From: an uncultured Clostridia bacterium
GTDB lineage: Bacteria; Bacillota; Clostridia; Lachnospirales; Lachnospiraceae
Direction of reading: 5' to 3'
DNA length: 8,427 nt
NCBI GenBank assembly: GCA_946611595.1
Contig: CAMODY010000073.1
Location: 1 to 8,427 of the forward strand
The position numbers and the translations under genes are program-made. The notes below the pieces were generated by a model, which was given only the letters and a program-made list of their open reading frames with translations, ran no database searches and was not told where the DNA came from. Positions 1 through 6,292 of this stretch are shown piece after piece. How positions within the stretch are numbered: the first letter of the stretch is position 1; every line of letters begins with the position of its first letter.

Positions 1-183
1 AAAGAGTTCAAAGCGGATACGGTTCTTCATGCAATGGGAATACGACCGAACTTTGAACTGGTGGATGAACTTCGTCATTCCTGCGCTGAGACGAGTGTTG
101 CAATCGTCGGTGACTGCAATAATAAAGCGGGAACGATTTCAGAGGCAGTAAATCAGGCATTCCAGGCCTGCCTGCATATCTAA
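1..183 (+). CDS. C-terminal end of a flavin-dependent reductase (OYE/dienoyl-CoA-reductase-like), truncated by the window edge
   Basis: An open frame enters from the left edge in frame 1 and ends at a TAA at 181-183, giving 60 residues. The pattern is the end of a pyridine-nucleotide-disulfide-type FAD domain. A strand of the form ADTVLHAMGIRPN is followed, after about 20 residues, by VAIVGDCN, the second FAD-contacting GD motif, and then by the closing helix (ISEAVNQAF). The same arrangement ends the large oxidoreductase encoded on the opposite strand at 288-2243, so this gene is probably another member of the multidomain FMN/4Fe-4S/FAD oxidoreductase family. Only the FAD-domain tail is visible, so a simpler NADH oxidase or other disulfide-type reductase cannot be excluded. 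It is convergent with its neighbour and is followed by a plus-strand terminator. Confidence 0.75.
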   Translation, partial: KEFKADTVLHAMGIRPNFELVDELRHSCAETSVAIVGDCNNKAGTISEAVNQAFQACLHI

Positions 184-202
184 ATAAACGCATATAATAA
201 AA

Positions 203-236
203 GGCAACTATGTCCACATAAAGGGACATAGTTGCC
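203..236 (-). terminator. Intrinsic terminator of the minus-strand operon
   Basis: A perfect 13-bp stem (GGCAACTATGTCC at 203-215 with its complement at 224-236) encloses an 8-base loop. Read on the minus strand the hairpin is followed by TTTTATTATA, a usable U-tract. On the plus strand it is followed by GGGAATCCCC, which is not. It lies about 50 bases beyond the stop codon of the oxidoreductase at 288. Confidence 0.8.
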
Positions 237-255
237 GGGAATCCCCACTTAAGAT

Positions 256-289
256 ACAGGAGTCAATTTTTGACGTTCCTGTTTTTTTT
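256..289 (+). terminator. Intrinsic terminator of the left-edge reductase gene
   Basis: ACAGGAGTCA at 256-265 pairs with TGAC-(GT)-TCCTGT at 271-282, leaving a 2-base bulge and a 5-base loop. A run of eight T residues follows on the plus strand (282-289). It sits about 70 bases past the stop at 183 and abuts the stop codon of the convergent gene. On the minus strand it has no U-tract on the exit side. Confidence 0.8.
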
Positions 290-2243
290 ACCAACGGGTT
301 CCTATTTCCATTGCTGCCTGATATCCCAGGCGGTTTGCTTCATAAATATTCTTCGCGGCTAGACAGTCACCGATCTGGTAGAACAAAGGAGCAGCCTGCG
401 CAAATGCAGCAGCTTCTTTTTGGCGTCCTTTCATGCCGGCTGCAATAATGACATGGTCTGCCGGGAAGAAGACTTCGCCTTCCGGGCCTTCACAGGCCAC
501 ACCGTTACTTTCAATCCGAAGTGCTTTTGTGGAGGTGTGGGTAACAAGCTTGATCCGGTTGATCTCCACAAGAACACCCATTTCGTGAACAGTGTTTCCG
601 CTGCAGTTTAGTTTGTCCGCCATTTCTACAACTTCCACATCTTTTCCCAGATTCTTAAGATAAATGCCAAGTTCAACACCAACGAGGCCGCCGCCGAGGA
701 TAATGTTTTTTCCCGTAAGCGCTTCTGTGTTGACATAGGCGTCTTCTGCGGAAAGAACATTGGCTCCGTCAACGCCTGGAATCGGAGGTACCACTGGAGC
801 CGATCCGATAGCAGCGATGATGACGTCCGGCTTCATTTCTTCCGCCTGCTCCGGTGTCAATTCTGTATTTAAAAGAACTTTGACACCTGCTTCTTTTACG
901 CGGCGGATCTGGTTTTCAATATATTCGTGCAGATGAACCTTAAACGGCACGTTTGCTTCGCAGAGCAGGATTCCGCCTAAGCGCTCGCTCTTTTCTGCAA
1001 GCGTTACGCTGTGTCCGCGCTTTGCTGCTGTCAGGGCTGCCTGCATTCCGGCGATGCCTCCACCGAGAACTAACACATTTTTCGGATGCGCAACCTTTAA
1101 AGGCTCCGTTGCATATTCGTGTTCGCGGCCGATCTCAGGATTAATTGCGCATTTATACTGGCCGGTTGCCATAACATTGGAGAAACAAAAACTGCACCGC
1201 AGACATTTGTTAATATCATGTTCATTTCCGGTCCGGGCTTTTATCGGAAGGTCCGGATCCGCGATCAGACCACGAGCCACATTTACGATATCCGCTTTTC
1301 CACTTGCGATGATTTCTTCCATCAGAGCAGGATCGGACAGCGCTCCGACTGTACCGACTTTACTGTATTTAATATGCGGTTTGATGGCAGCTGCATACTT
1401 TACATTCACCCCGTCTTCCAGGAACATGCTCGGAGAGGTAACTGTAAATGCTTCGTCGAATGTTGCATGTCCCACGGAAACATGGATGATGTCCGGATAA
1501 CCGTCGATCGATTTTGCAATCTCAATTCCGGTTTCAACTCCATATCCATCCTCAACACCTTCGCCGCCTGATATCCTCAGTTCGATGACAAGTCCTGGTA
1601 CCTGCTCGCGGATTCCTTTACAGATCTCGCGAACGATGCGAGCGCGGTTTTCCTGACTTCCGCCCCAACGGTCTGTACGTGTGTTGAACAGAGGGGAGAG
1701 GAACTCATTTAAAAGCCAGCCATGTCCGCCGTGAATCGTAACCATACCGAAGCCGCAGGCTTTTGCCCACTTTGCGTGTTCGATAAAAGCGTTGATCGTC
1801 GATACGATCTGTTCTTCTGTCATAGGCAGAACGTGGATTCCCCCATATTCACCTTCAACCGGTCCGTAGATTGGATTTCCGGCAACTGCGGACTGAACGG
1901 AAAAGGCTCCGCTATGCTGCAGCTCAACAGAAGGAACTGCGCCATGACGGCTGATAGCATTTGTGTAATAGTTGAACCAGGAGATTGCGCGATGGTTATT
2001 TAAAAGAACGCGGTTATCACCAAAGTTCATGCCGGATACCGGATCAACGCTGCGAACTCCCATGCAGGTCGTTGCTGCGCCGCCGATTGCTTTTCTCTCA
2101 TAAAAGACCGTGATTTCCGGTGTCGGAAGCTGATCGGAATCCAGATACGAAGATCCTTGAGGAGAAGCAAAGATGCGGTTTCTAAAAACCGTATTTCCAA
2201 TGATCAAGGGTTCAAAAAGATGTGGAAATTTTAAAACACTCAT
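288..2243 (-). CDS. FMN/4Fe-4S/FAD oxidoreductase of the OYE–2,4-dienoyl-CoA reductase/enoate reductase family
   Basis: This 651-residue protein has the three-domain layout of 2,4-dienoyl-CoA reductase, trimethylamine dehydrogenase and BaiCD/BaiH-type enzymes. Residues 1 to about 340 form an OYE-type FMN barrel, with the signature HGGHGWLLNEFLSP at 171-184 followed by RTDRWGGSQENR. Cysteines 347, 350, 353 and 365 (CxxCxxCx11C) are the expected 4Fe-4S ligands. An FAD-binding GGGIAG lies at 394-399, a second dinucleotide-binding GGGLVG at 517-522 and a closing GD at 625-626. Such enzymes move electrons from NAD(P)H through FAD and the cluster to FMN, which reduces an activated C=C bond. They are cytosolic. 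The substrate here is unknown. The start at 2243 is chosen because an AGGAG lies 7 bases before it; a start 12 codons earlier would fall inside the upstream gene. It is the last gene of the operon, 10 bases after the activase. W176 occupies the position of the usual catalytic tyrosine. Confidence 0.9.
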   Translation of the reverse strand: MSVLKFPHLFEPLIIGNTVFRNRIFASPQGSSYLDSDQLPTPEITVFYERKAIGGAATTCMGVRSVDPVSGMNFGDNRVLLNNHRAISWFNYYTNAISRHGAVPSVELQHSGAFSVQSAVAGNPIYGPVEGEYGGIHVLPMTEEQIVSTINAFIEHAKWAKACGFGMVTIHGGHGWLLNEFLSPLFNTRTDRWGGSQENRARIVREICKGIREQVPGLVIELRISGGEGVEDGYGVETGIEIAKSIDGYPDIIHVSVGHATFDEAFTVTSPSMFLEDGVNVKYAAAIKPHIKYSKVGTVGALSDPALMEEIIASGKADIVNVARGLIADPDLPIKARTGNEHDINKCLRCSFCFSNVMATGQYKCAINPEIGREHEYATEPLKVAHPKNVLVLGGGIAGMQAALTAAKRGHSVTLAEKSERLGGILLCEANVPFKVHLHEYIENQIRRVKEAGVKVLLNTELTPEQAEEMKPDVIIAAIGSAPVVPPIPGVDGANVLSAEDAYVNTEALTGKNIILGGGLVGVELGIYLKNLGKDVEVVEMADKLNCSGNTVHEMGVLVEINRIKLVTHTSTKALRIESNGVACEGPEGEVFFPADHVIIAAGMKGRQKEAAAFAQAAPLFYQIGDCLAAKNIYEANRLGYQAAMEIGTRW

Positions 2244-2250
2244 AACAAAA

Positions 2251-2255
2251 CTCCT
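2251..2255 (-). promoter_or_regulatory. Ribosome binding site deciding the oxidoreductase start
   Basis: On the minus strand AGGAG is followed by a 7-base spacer and ATG at 2243-2241. The site overlaps the TAG stop of the activase (2254-2256), which suggests translational coupling. It rules out the longer frame that begins at 2279. Confidence 0.8.
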
Positions 2256-3213
2256 AATGAATTGTGACTGGAAGATCATACTCTTCCATAATGGTTTTCA
2301 GTTTTTGCATATATTCCTCGGATGGAGGTGTTGCCTCCATAGCCGGTTCATCACTGATTCTGAGATACTTCATGGTTCCGAGATTGTGATAGGGGAGAAG
2401 CTGGATAACTGTTACTGCGTCCCCAAGCTCTTTGCAGAACTGTGCAGTTTTTCTTATGTTCTCCTCATCGTCGTTGAATAACGGAATGACTGGAATGCGG
2501 ATCTGCAGTTTTCCGCCGGCATCCGCAATTCTTTTTGCATTGCTTAAGATAAGTTCGTTCGGAACGCCCACGGTTTTCTCGTGCTTTTGGCTGTCCATGT
2601 GTTTGAGGTCGTAAAGGAAGAGATCTGTGTATGGAAGGACCGCTTCAATTGTTTCCCATTTTGCAAAGCCTGTCGTATCGACTGCGGTATGAATTCCTTC
2701 TTCTTTGAGACGGATTAGCACGTTCAAGGTGAATTCCGGCTGGCTTAAACATTCACCTCCGGAGATCGTGACGCCGCCACCGGAGGTTTCATAGAAACTG
2801 CGGTCTTTTAGCAGACGCTGAATTAACTCCTCAACACTGTAGTCTTTTCCGGTGATATATAATGCTTCTGCATAGCATGCATCGGCACATTTGCCGCAGT
2901 TATCGCAAAGATCACGTTTTACATGTACAAGTTGAATTTCTTTTTGCGTCTTAATATCTGTTCGCGTCGTTCCGTATTCGAGCGCGTTTTTATCACATGC
3001 TTTCAGGCAGCGTTCTTTGCAGGCCTCTGTTCCAAGGCAACGTATGGACATCCAGCTCAGCTGTTTATAAAACTGCTGGGATTCCGGACTGTGGCACCAG
3101 GGACAGCGAAGCGGACAGCCTTTTAAAAAGGCTGTTGTGCGGATTCCCGGACCATCCTGAACGGAAAAACCCTGAATATCATATAATCTTCCGGTGATGA
3201 CGTTTTCTCCCAT
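2254..3213 (-). CDS. Glycyl-radical-enzyme activating protein (radical SAM with two ferredoxin-like clusters)
   Basis: This 319-residue radical-SAM enzyme has the CxxxCxxC motif at C33, C37 and C40, following the family signature FSVQDGPGIRTTAFLKGC. A GGE motif at 152-154 is the usual S-adenosylmethionine-contacting sequence. Between them is the insert typical of glycyl-radical activases other than the short pyruvate formate-lyase type: C59/C65/C69/C73 (Cx5Cx3Cx3C) and C103/C106/C109/C113 (CxxCxxCx3C), two extra 4Fe-4S sites. Family members reductively cleave S-adenosylmethionine and abstract hydrogen from a glycine of a partner enzyme, creating its radical. No partner gene is visible here. 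The family's usual CHNPES reads CHSPES. It lies 17 bases after the DUF169 gene and 10 before the oxidoreductase, in one operon. A weak AGGG lies 7 bases before the ATG. The family call is secure; the target is not. Confidence 0.92.
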   Translation of the reverse strand: MGENVITGRLYDIQGFSVQDGPGIRTTAFLKGCPLRCPWCHSPESQQFYKQLSWMSIRCLGTEACKERCLKACDKNALEYGTTRTDIKTQKEIQLVHVKRDLCDNCGKCADACYAEALYITGKDYSVEELIQRLLKDRSFYETSGGGVTISGGECLSQPEFTLNVLIRLKEEGIHTAVDTTGFAKWETIEAVLPYTDLFLYDLKHMDSQKHEKTVGVPNELILSNAKRIADAGGKLQIRIPVIPLFNDDEENIRKTAQFCKELGDAVTVIQLLPYHNLGTMKYLRISDEPAMEATPPSEEYMQKLKTIMEEYDLPVTIH

Positions 3214-3230
3214 AAATTCACCCTATTCCT

Positions 3231-4040
3231 TTACTTGCGAAGTGGAAGTTCTTTGCCTGTCTCAAGTCCCCAAAGCTCAAACAGACGATTGTAGAAATTC
3301 GGACGTGCAAAATCGAATTCCATGATCGGCTGCATGCTGTGGTAAGAGCCGAAGGTCTTTTCCATTTGAAGGAGACCTGCGTGAAGCTCATCGAGCTTGC
3401 TAAACGGAAGTCCGAAGATCATTTCATTGTCTGTTGCAAGGGCACGCTCCTGTTCGCCCGGATCCGGGACGGCAACGGTATATTCTCCCGTTATCATCGA
3501 TTTCACAATGGTATAAACACAGGAATCAAGTGCTTCAAACTGAACGTCCAGCATCTTTCCTGTCTGGTTCTTGATCGCCATAAATAAAGAGCGAAGCTGG
3601 AAGTTGTTGTTGCAGTTGATCAATATCACATCAGGTTCAAAATCGGCGGCAGCGGCTGGTCCTACGACCGTGCCGGTATATTTACCTTCAGGGAGCATAG
3701 GAAACTCTGCGAAAAAGGCAGGAGCTTTTTCGGCATCCTGAATTCCGAGGAAAGGAAGCAGGGCCTCAAAAGCAGGTGATTCCGGGCTGCAGTCCACCAT
3801 ACCGAATCCGACAAGCGTGGCCCAGCACCAATGCTCCTTTTTGCCCATATAGATGGTCTGGCCTTGACGCTTTGTCAATGCCTGAGCCTGACAAAAGGAC
3901 ATGTGACCGAATGCTTCGCCGGCCTTGATTGCGGAAAGCGGAATTTCATCTTCTCCGGTCAGCATTTTTACTGCCTGCGGCTTAAGTTCCAGACTAAGCC
4001 AGTTGATAATATCTTTTACCTTCTCATTCCAAGCACTCAT
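3231..4040 (-). CDS. DUF169 family protein of unknown function
   Basis: This 269-residue soluble protein has no signal peptide or membrane segment. The early stretch LSLELKPQAVKML, followed by an AxxxGxxxxFCQAQ segment around C50 and a WCWATLVGFGM segment around C72, matches the pattern I associate with DUF169 (COG2043), whose function is not established. Cysteines are at 50, 72, 84, 143 and 174. The 50/72/84 group sits in the most family-like region, so cofactor or metal binding is possible but not shown. A later block, PDVILINCNNNFQLRSL, resembles a ligand-binding strand-turn. The start is set by a strong AAAGGAGG at 4046-4053, five bases before ATG. It lies between a MATE exporter and a glycyl-radical-type activase, suggesting a role as a substrate-binding or accessory protein in that pathway. 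This is inference. Confidence 0.8.
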   Translation of the reverse strand: MSAWNEKVKDIINWLSLELKPQAVKMLTGEDEIPLSAIKAGEAFGHMSFCQAQALTKRQGQTIYMGKKEHWCWATLVGFGMVDCSPESPAFEALLPFLGIQDAEKAPAFFAEFPMLPEGKYTGTVVGPAAAADFEPDVILINCNNNFQLRSLFMAIKNQTGKMLDVQFEALDSCVYTIVKSMITGEYTVAVPDPGEQERALATDNEMIFGLPFSKLDELHAGLLQMEKTFGSYHSMQPIMEFDFARPNFYNRLFELWGLETGKELPLRK

Positions 4041-4083
4041 AAGTTCCTCCTTTAGTTGTTATGTCCAGAATAAAGAACATGAT

Positions 4084-5439
4084 TTATTCCATGTCGTGCA
4101 GAATTGATTTCTTCCTCCACTTTCCCGAACGGTAGCGTATATAGGCAACAAGGAAGCCAAAGCACCAACCAACAAGATTAGACCACCAGATCATGCTTTC
4201 GGTCTTTGTAATAGCCACGGAAATATATGCAAAGGCAACTCTGAATGCAAAATTTACCAGGGTTGCGATCATGGCCATTGTGGCATCTCCTGCTCCTCGC
4301 AGAAGTCCGGTGGTAATATATAGAAGTCCTAAAATAAAGTAGAAGCTGCCAACGATACGAAGGTACTCACTGCCTATACGTATTGCATTTGCGCTTGAGC
4401 TGGCATCCAGGAACAGATTGATAAAGAAGTTTCCAAAGAAAAACAGAAGGACGCCCATAAAAATACAGATTCCGAGGTTCAGAAAGATTGAAACATGATA
4501 TCCCATAGGAACCCGTTCATACTTACCTGCGCCTATGTTCTGTGCTGCAAATGTCGAAACAGCATTTCCAATCTGGATCAGAGGCACGATTGCGATTCCG
4601 TCAATTCGCATACCCGAAGCATAGGCTGCCATTACATCTGTTCCGAAACTGTTGATCAGGGACTGCATTGCAACAAAACCCAATGAAATTACGGAAGACG
4701 TGATCATGGAAGGAATTGCAACTTTCGCAATGGTCTTCAGCATGGCAGGATTAAACAACTGCGGTTTTTCCCGCGTTGGAAAGTTTTTCCGCAGGTAAAC
4801 GAGCAGGGAGACAAATGCGATAATAGCCGCAAAATACTGCGAAATCGTTGTTGCAAGAGCCGCACCTGCAACACCCATATGGAATTGCAGGATAAACAGA
4901 AGATCCAATCCGATATTCATAACGGATGAGATTAATAAGAAAACAAGAGGCATCCGGCTTTTACCAAGCGCATTGAAACCGGAGTTAGCTACATTGTAAA
5001 AGAAAAGACCCGGAAAGCCGGCAGCATAAATATAATAATAGGCCTTTGCATCTGAAACGATATGCTTAGGAATTCCGGTAAGTGTGACAACAGCATTGCC
5101 TGATGCGATTCCGATGGCCAAAGCGAGAATACTCAGTCCGATAAATGTCATAAAGGCAGTGTTGAAAGCTGTTTTCATGCGTGTATGGTTTCCGGAACCA
5201 TACAGCTGGGAGATGATCACAGAGACACCAATTGCAAATCCGTTAGCAATAGAAACAAAGACCATCACTATTGAAGCGGTGCTCCCGACTGCTGCTAATG
5301 CATCTTGCCCCAGTGTTCTTCCTACAATTATAGAGTCTGCAAGGGAATAAAACTGCTGAAACAGATGTCCGAATATCATCGGCAGGGCGAATGCGATCAA
5401 TGTCCTGGCCGGTTTTCCTGTGATCATATTCTGGTTCAA
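4084..5439 (-). CDS. MATE-family multidrug/metabolite efflux transporter
   Basis: This 451-residue integral membrane protein has about 12 hydrophobic segments and the MATE-type start ITGKPARTLIAFALPMIFGHLFQQFYSL, with the conserved LADSIIVGRTLGxDALAAVG stretch at roughly 33-52. The second half repeats the pattern (KVAIPSMITSSVISLGF, ALINSFGTD-like), as expected of two six-helix bundles. Length is normal for the family. MATE proteins export drugs, toxins or metabolites using a sodium or proton gradient; the substrate cannot be read from sequence. Translation appears to begin at a TTG codon (5439-5437), placed 10 bases after AAAAGGAG. An ATG four codons later is 22 bases from that site. It is the first gene of the minus-strand operon, 43 bases before the DUF169 gene, so it probably exports a compound linked to the downstream redox enzymes. 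Confidence 0.9.
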   Translation of the reverse strand: MNQNMITGKPARTLIAFALPMIFGHLFQQFYSLADSIIVGRTLGQDALAAVGSTASIVMVFVSIANGFAIGVSVIISQLYGSGNHTRMKTAFNTAFMTFIGLSILALAIGIASGNAVVTLTGIPKHIVSDAKAYYYIYAAGFPGLFFYNVANSGFNALGKSRMPLVFLLISSVMNIGLDLLFILQFHMGVAGAALATTISQYFAAIIAFVSLLVYLRKNFPTREKPQLFNPAMLKTIAKVAIPSMITSSVISLGFVAMQSLINSFGTDVMAAYASGMRIDGIAIVPLIQIGNAVSTFAAQNIGAGKYERVPMGYHVSIFLNLGICIFMGVLLFFFGNFFINLFLDASSSANAIRIGSEYLRIVGSFYFILGLLYITTGLLRGAGDATMAMIATLVNFAFRVAFAYISVAITKTESMIWWSNLVGWCFGFLVAYIRYRSGKWRKKSILHDME

Positions 5440-5449
5440 ATGATTGTTA

Positions 5450-5457
5450 CTCCTTTT
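5450..5457 (-). promoter_or_regulatory. Ribosome binding site supporting the TTG start of the MATE gene
   Basis: On the minus strand AAAAGGAG is followed by a 10-base spacer and TTG. No in-frame ATG or GTG lies closer. The first ATG in the frame (5427-5425) is 22 bases away, too far for normal initiation from this site. Confidence 0.65.
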
Positions 5458-5484
5458 GAATCAACATTGATGAAAATATATATT
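5456..5484 (+). promoter_or_regulatory. Possible plus-strand promoter for the acetyltransferase–permease genes
   Basis: TTGAAT at 5456-5461 is followed, after 17 bases, by TATATT at 5479-5484. The match is four of six and five of six to the consensus. It would start transcripts near 5491 with a leader of about 215 bases. The stretch is AT-rich (it contains the 14-base palindrome AAAATATATATTTT at 5473-5486), so a chance match is plausible. Confidence 0.35.
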
Positions 5485-5493
5485 TTGTATAGA

Positions 5494-5529
5494 AACGATT
5501 ATAGCAGAATAACGCTATGGATGATCGTT
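5494..5529. promoter_or_regulatory. Interrupted inverted repeat over the operon promoter (possible operator)
   Basis: AACGAT at 5494-5499 is complementary to ATCGTT at 5524-5529, and inside it ATAGC at 5501-5505 is complementary to GCTAT at 5514-5518. The repeat covers the extended -10 element of the minus-strand operon. A regulator binding here would block that promoter. No regulator gene is present in the window, and the repeat could be fortuitous. Confidence 0.35.
5498..5506 (-). promoter_or_regulatory. Extended -10 promoter of the MATE–DUF169–activase–oxidoreductase operon
   Basis: The minus strand reads TGCTATAAT, a perfect TATAAT with the upstream TGn extension. No good -35 hexamer is present at 16-18 bases, which fits an extended -10 promoter. 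The expected transcript start near 5491 gives a leader of about 50 bases before the TTG start. The element lies inside an inverted repeat (5494-5529). Confidence 0.6.
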
Positions 5530-5651
5530 ACTCGGGCGAATTGGTAATCGAATTATTTGATGAGTTCATGCAAAATAAGCCGCAGAGAACACTGCGTTTT
5601 TTATGGAATGAAAAAGTTCCGGGTTTACTTATCTCTGCATGCGAGCTATGA
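5517..5651 (+). other. Small open frame in the leader of the acetyltransferase gene; unrecognised, possibly a gene remnant
   Basis: ATG at 5517 opens 44 codons ending in TGA at 5649-5651. The peptide begins MDDRYSGELVIELFDEF and has an ordinary protein-like composition. In the same frame, beyond the TGA, 13 more sense codons (YPLEEKCLEYSNA) run to a TAA that touches the ribosome binding site of the acetyltransferase at 5692. No Shine-Dalgarno sequence precedes the ATG. I recognise no family. It could be a decayed gene, a leader peptide, or chance. Confidence 0.2.
5581..5602 (+). terminator. Short hairpin plus T-run in the leader (possible attenuator)
   Basis: CGCAG at 5581-5585 pairs with CTGCG at 5592-5596 across a 6-base loop and is followed directly by six T residues. 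The 5-bp stem is weak, but the hairpin-and-T-run form on the plus strand is that of an intrinsic terminator. It lies about 100 bases upstream of the acetyltransferase start, so partial termination there would lower expression of the downstream genes. Confidence 0.4.
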
Positions 5652-5705
5652 TATCCGCTTGAAGAGAAATGTTTGGAGTATTCAAACGCATAAAAGGAGG
5701 ACCTA

Positions 5706-6263
5706 ATGAACTTAAAAGTACTGACAGCTGAACACCCTGATATTCCGGCCGTTAAAGCCCTGTATGAAGATTCCTTCCCGGCAAACGAGCGTGGTATGAG
5801 CATGGATATGATCGTTTCCAATTTGGACAAGATGCCGATCAAACTTTTCGGAATCTATACGGACGAAGCAGAGGATGATTTTGCCGGATTCCTCTTAGCG
5901 ACCGAAGGAGAAAAATTAGTATATCTCGTATTTCTTGCAATTCTTCCTGAGAAGCGTTCCGGCGGTATCGGAAGTCAGGTTCTGAATGCAATGCGTGAGT
6001 ATTATGCAGGCAGACCATTGCTGTTCTCTTATGAGAGTATTTACGAAGAGTGCGATAACGCAGAGCAGAGAGCGCGCAGACGCAACTTATATCTGAAACT
6101 GGGATTCCATGAGACCGGATGGTTTGTGAAAATAAACGGTACCGAATTCATCATCGCAAGTTCCGAGCCGGAAATCGACAAAGATGCATTTGTGCAGTTT
6201 ATGAGCGCAGTGGCAGCCGGAAATCCGAATGCAAAAGTTCCGGAGTTATACAGACGCGACTAA
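5706..6263 (+). CDS. GNAT-family N-acetyltransferase
   Basis: This 185-residue cytosolic protein has the GNAT fold pattern: a YEDSFPANERG segment near 20-30, a strand pair about 58-66, and motif A at about 77-90 (LAILPEKRSGGIGSQV) with the RxxGxG-type acetyl-CoA pyrophosphate loop (RSGGIG at 84-89). Motif B is near 125-134 (RRNLYLKLGF). GNAT enzymes transfer an acetyl group from acetyl-CoA to an amine of a small molecule or protein; the acceptor is not evident. The start follows a strong AAAAGGAGG (5692-5700) by 5 bases. The permease gene begins 29 bases after its stop without its own clear promoter, so the two are probably co-transcribed. It is divergent from the MATE operon. Confidence 0.88.
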   Translation: MNLKVLTAEHPDIPAVKALYEDSFPANERGMSMDMIVSNLDKMPIKLFGIYTDEAEDDFAGFLLATEGEKLVYLVFLAILPEKRSGGIGSQVLNAMREYYAGRPLLFSYESIYEECDNAEQRARRRNLYLKLGFHETGWFVKINGTEFIIASSEPEIDKDAFVQFMSAVAAGNPNAKVPELYRRD

Positions 6264-6292
6264 TTCAAATCTAACGGAATGAAAGCAGGGAA

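Noticed and set aside
1054..1571. Two plus-strand frames of about 150 codons inside the oxidoreductase gene
   Set aside because: They are antisense to a well-conserved multidomain enzyme, with no ribosome binding site or domain pattern.
2244..2279. Twelve extra N-terminal codons on the large oxidoreductase
   Set aside because: They overlap the end of the activase gene and lack a ribosome binding site, while the ATG at 2243 has AGGAG at 7 bases and begins the usual family N-terminus.
5473..5486. Perfect 14-base AT palindrome
   Set aside because: It consists only of A and T in an AT-rich promoter region and is likely fortuitous; not called as an operator by itself.
5528..5842. 104-residue frame on the minus strand across the acetyltransferase start
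   Set aside because: It overlaps a well-supported GNAT gene and its ribosome binding site, has a low-complexity serine-rich composition and no recognisable domain.
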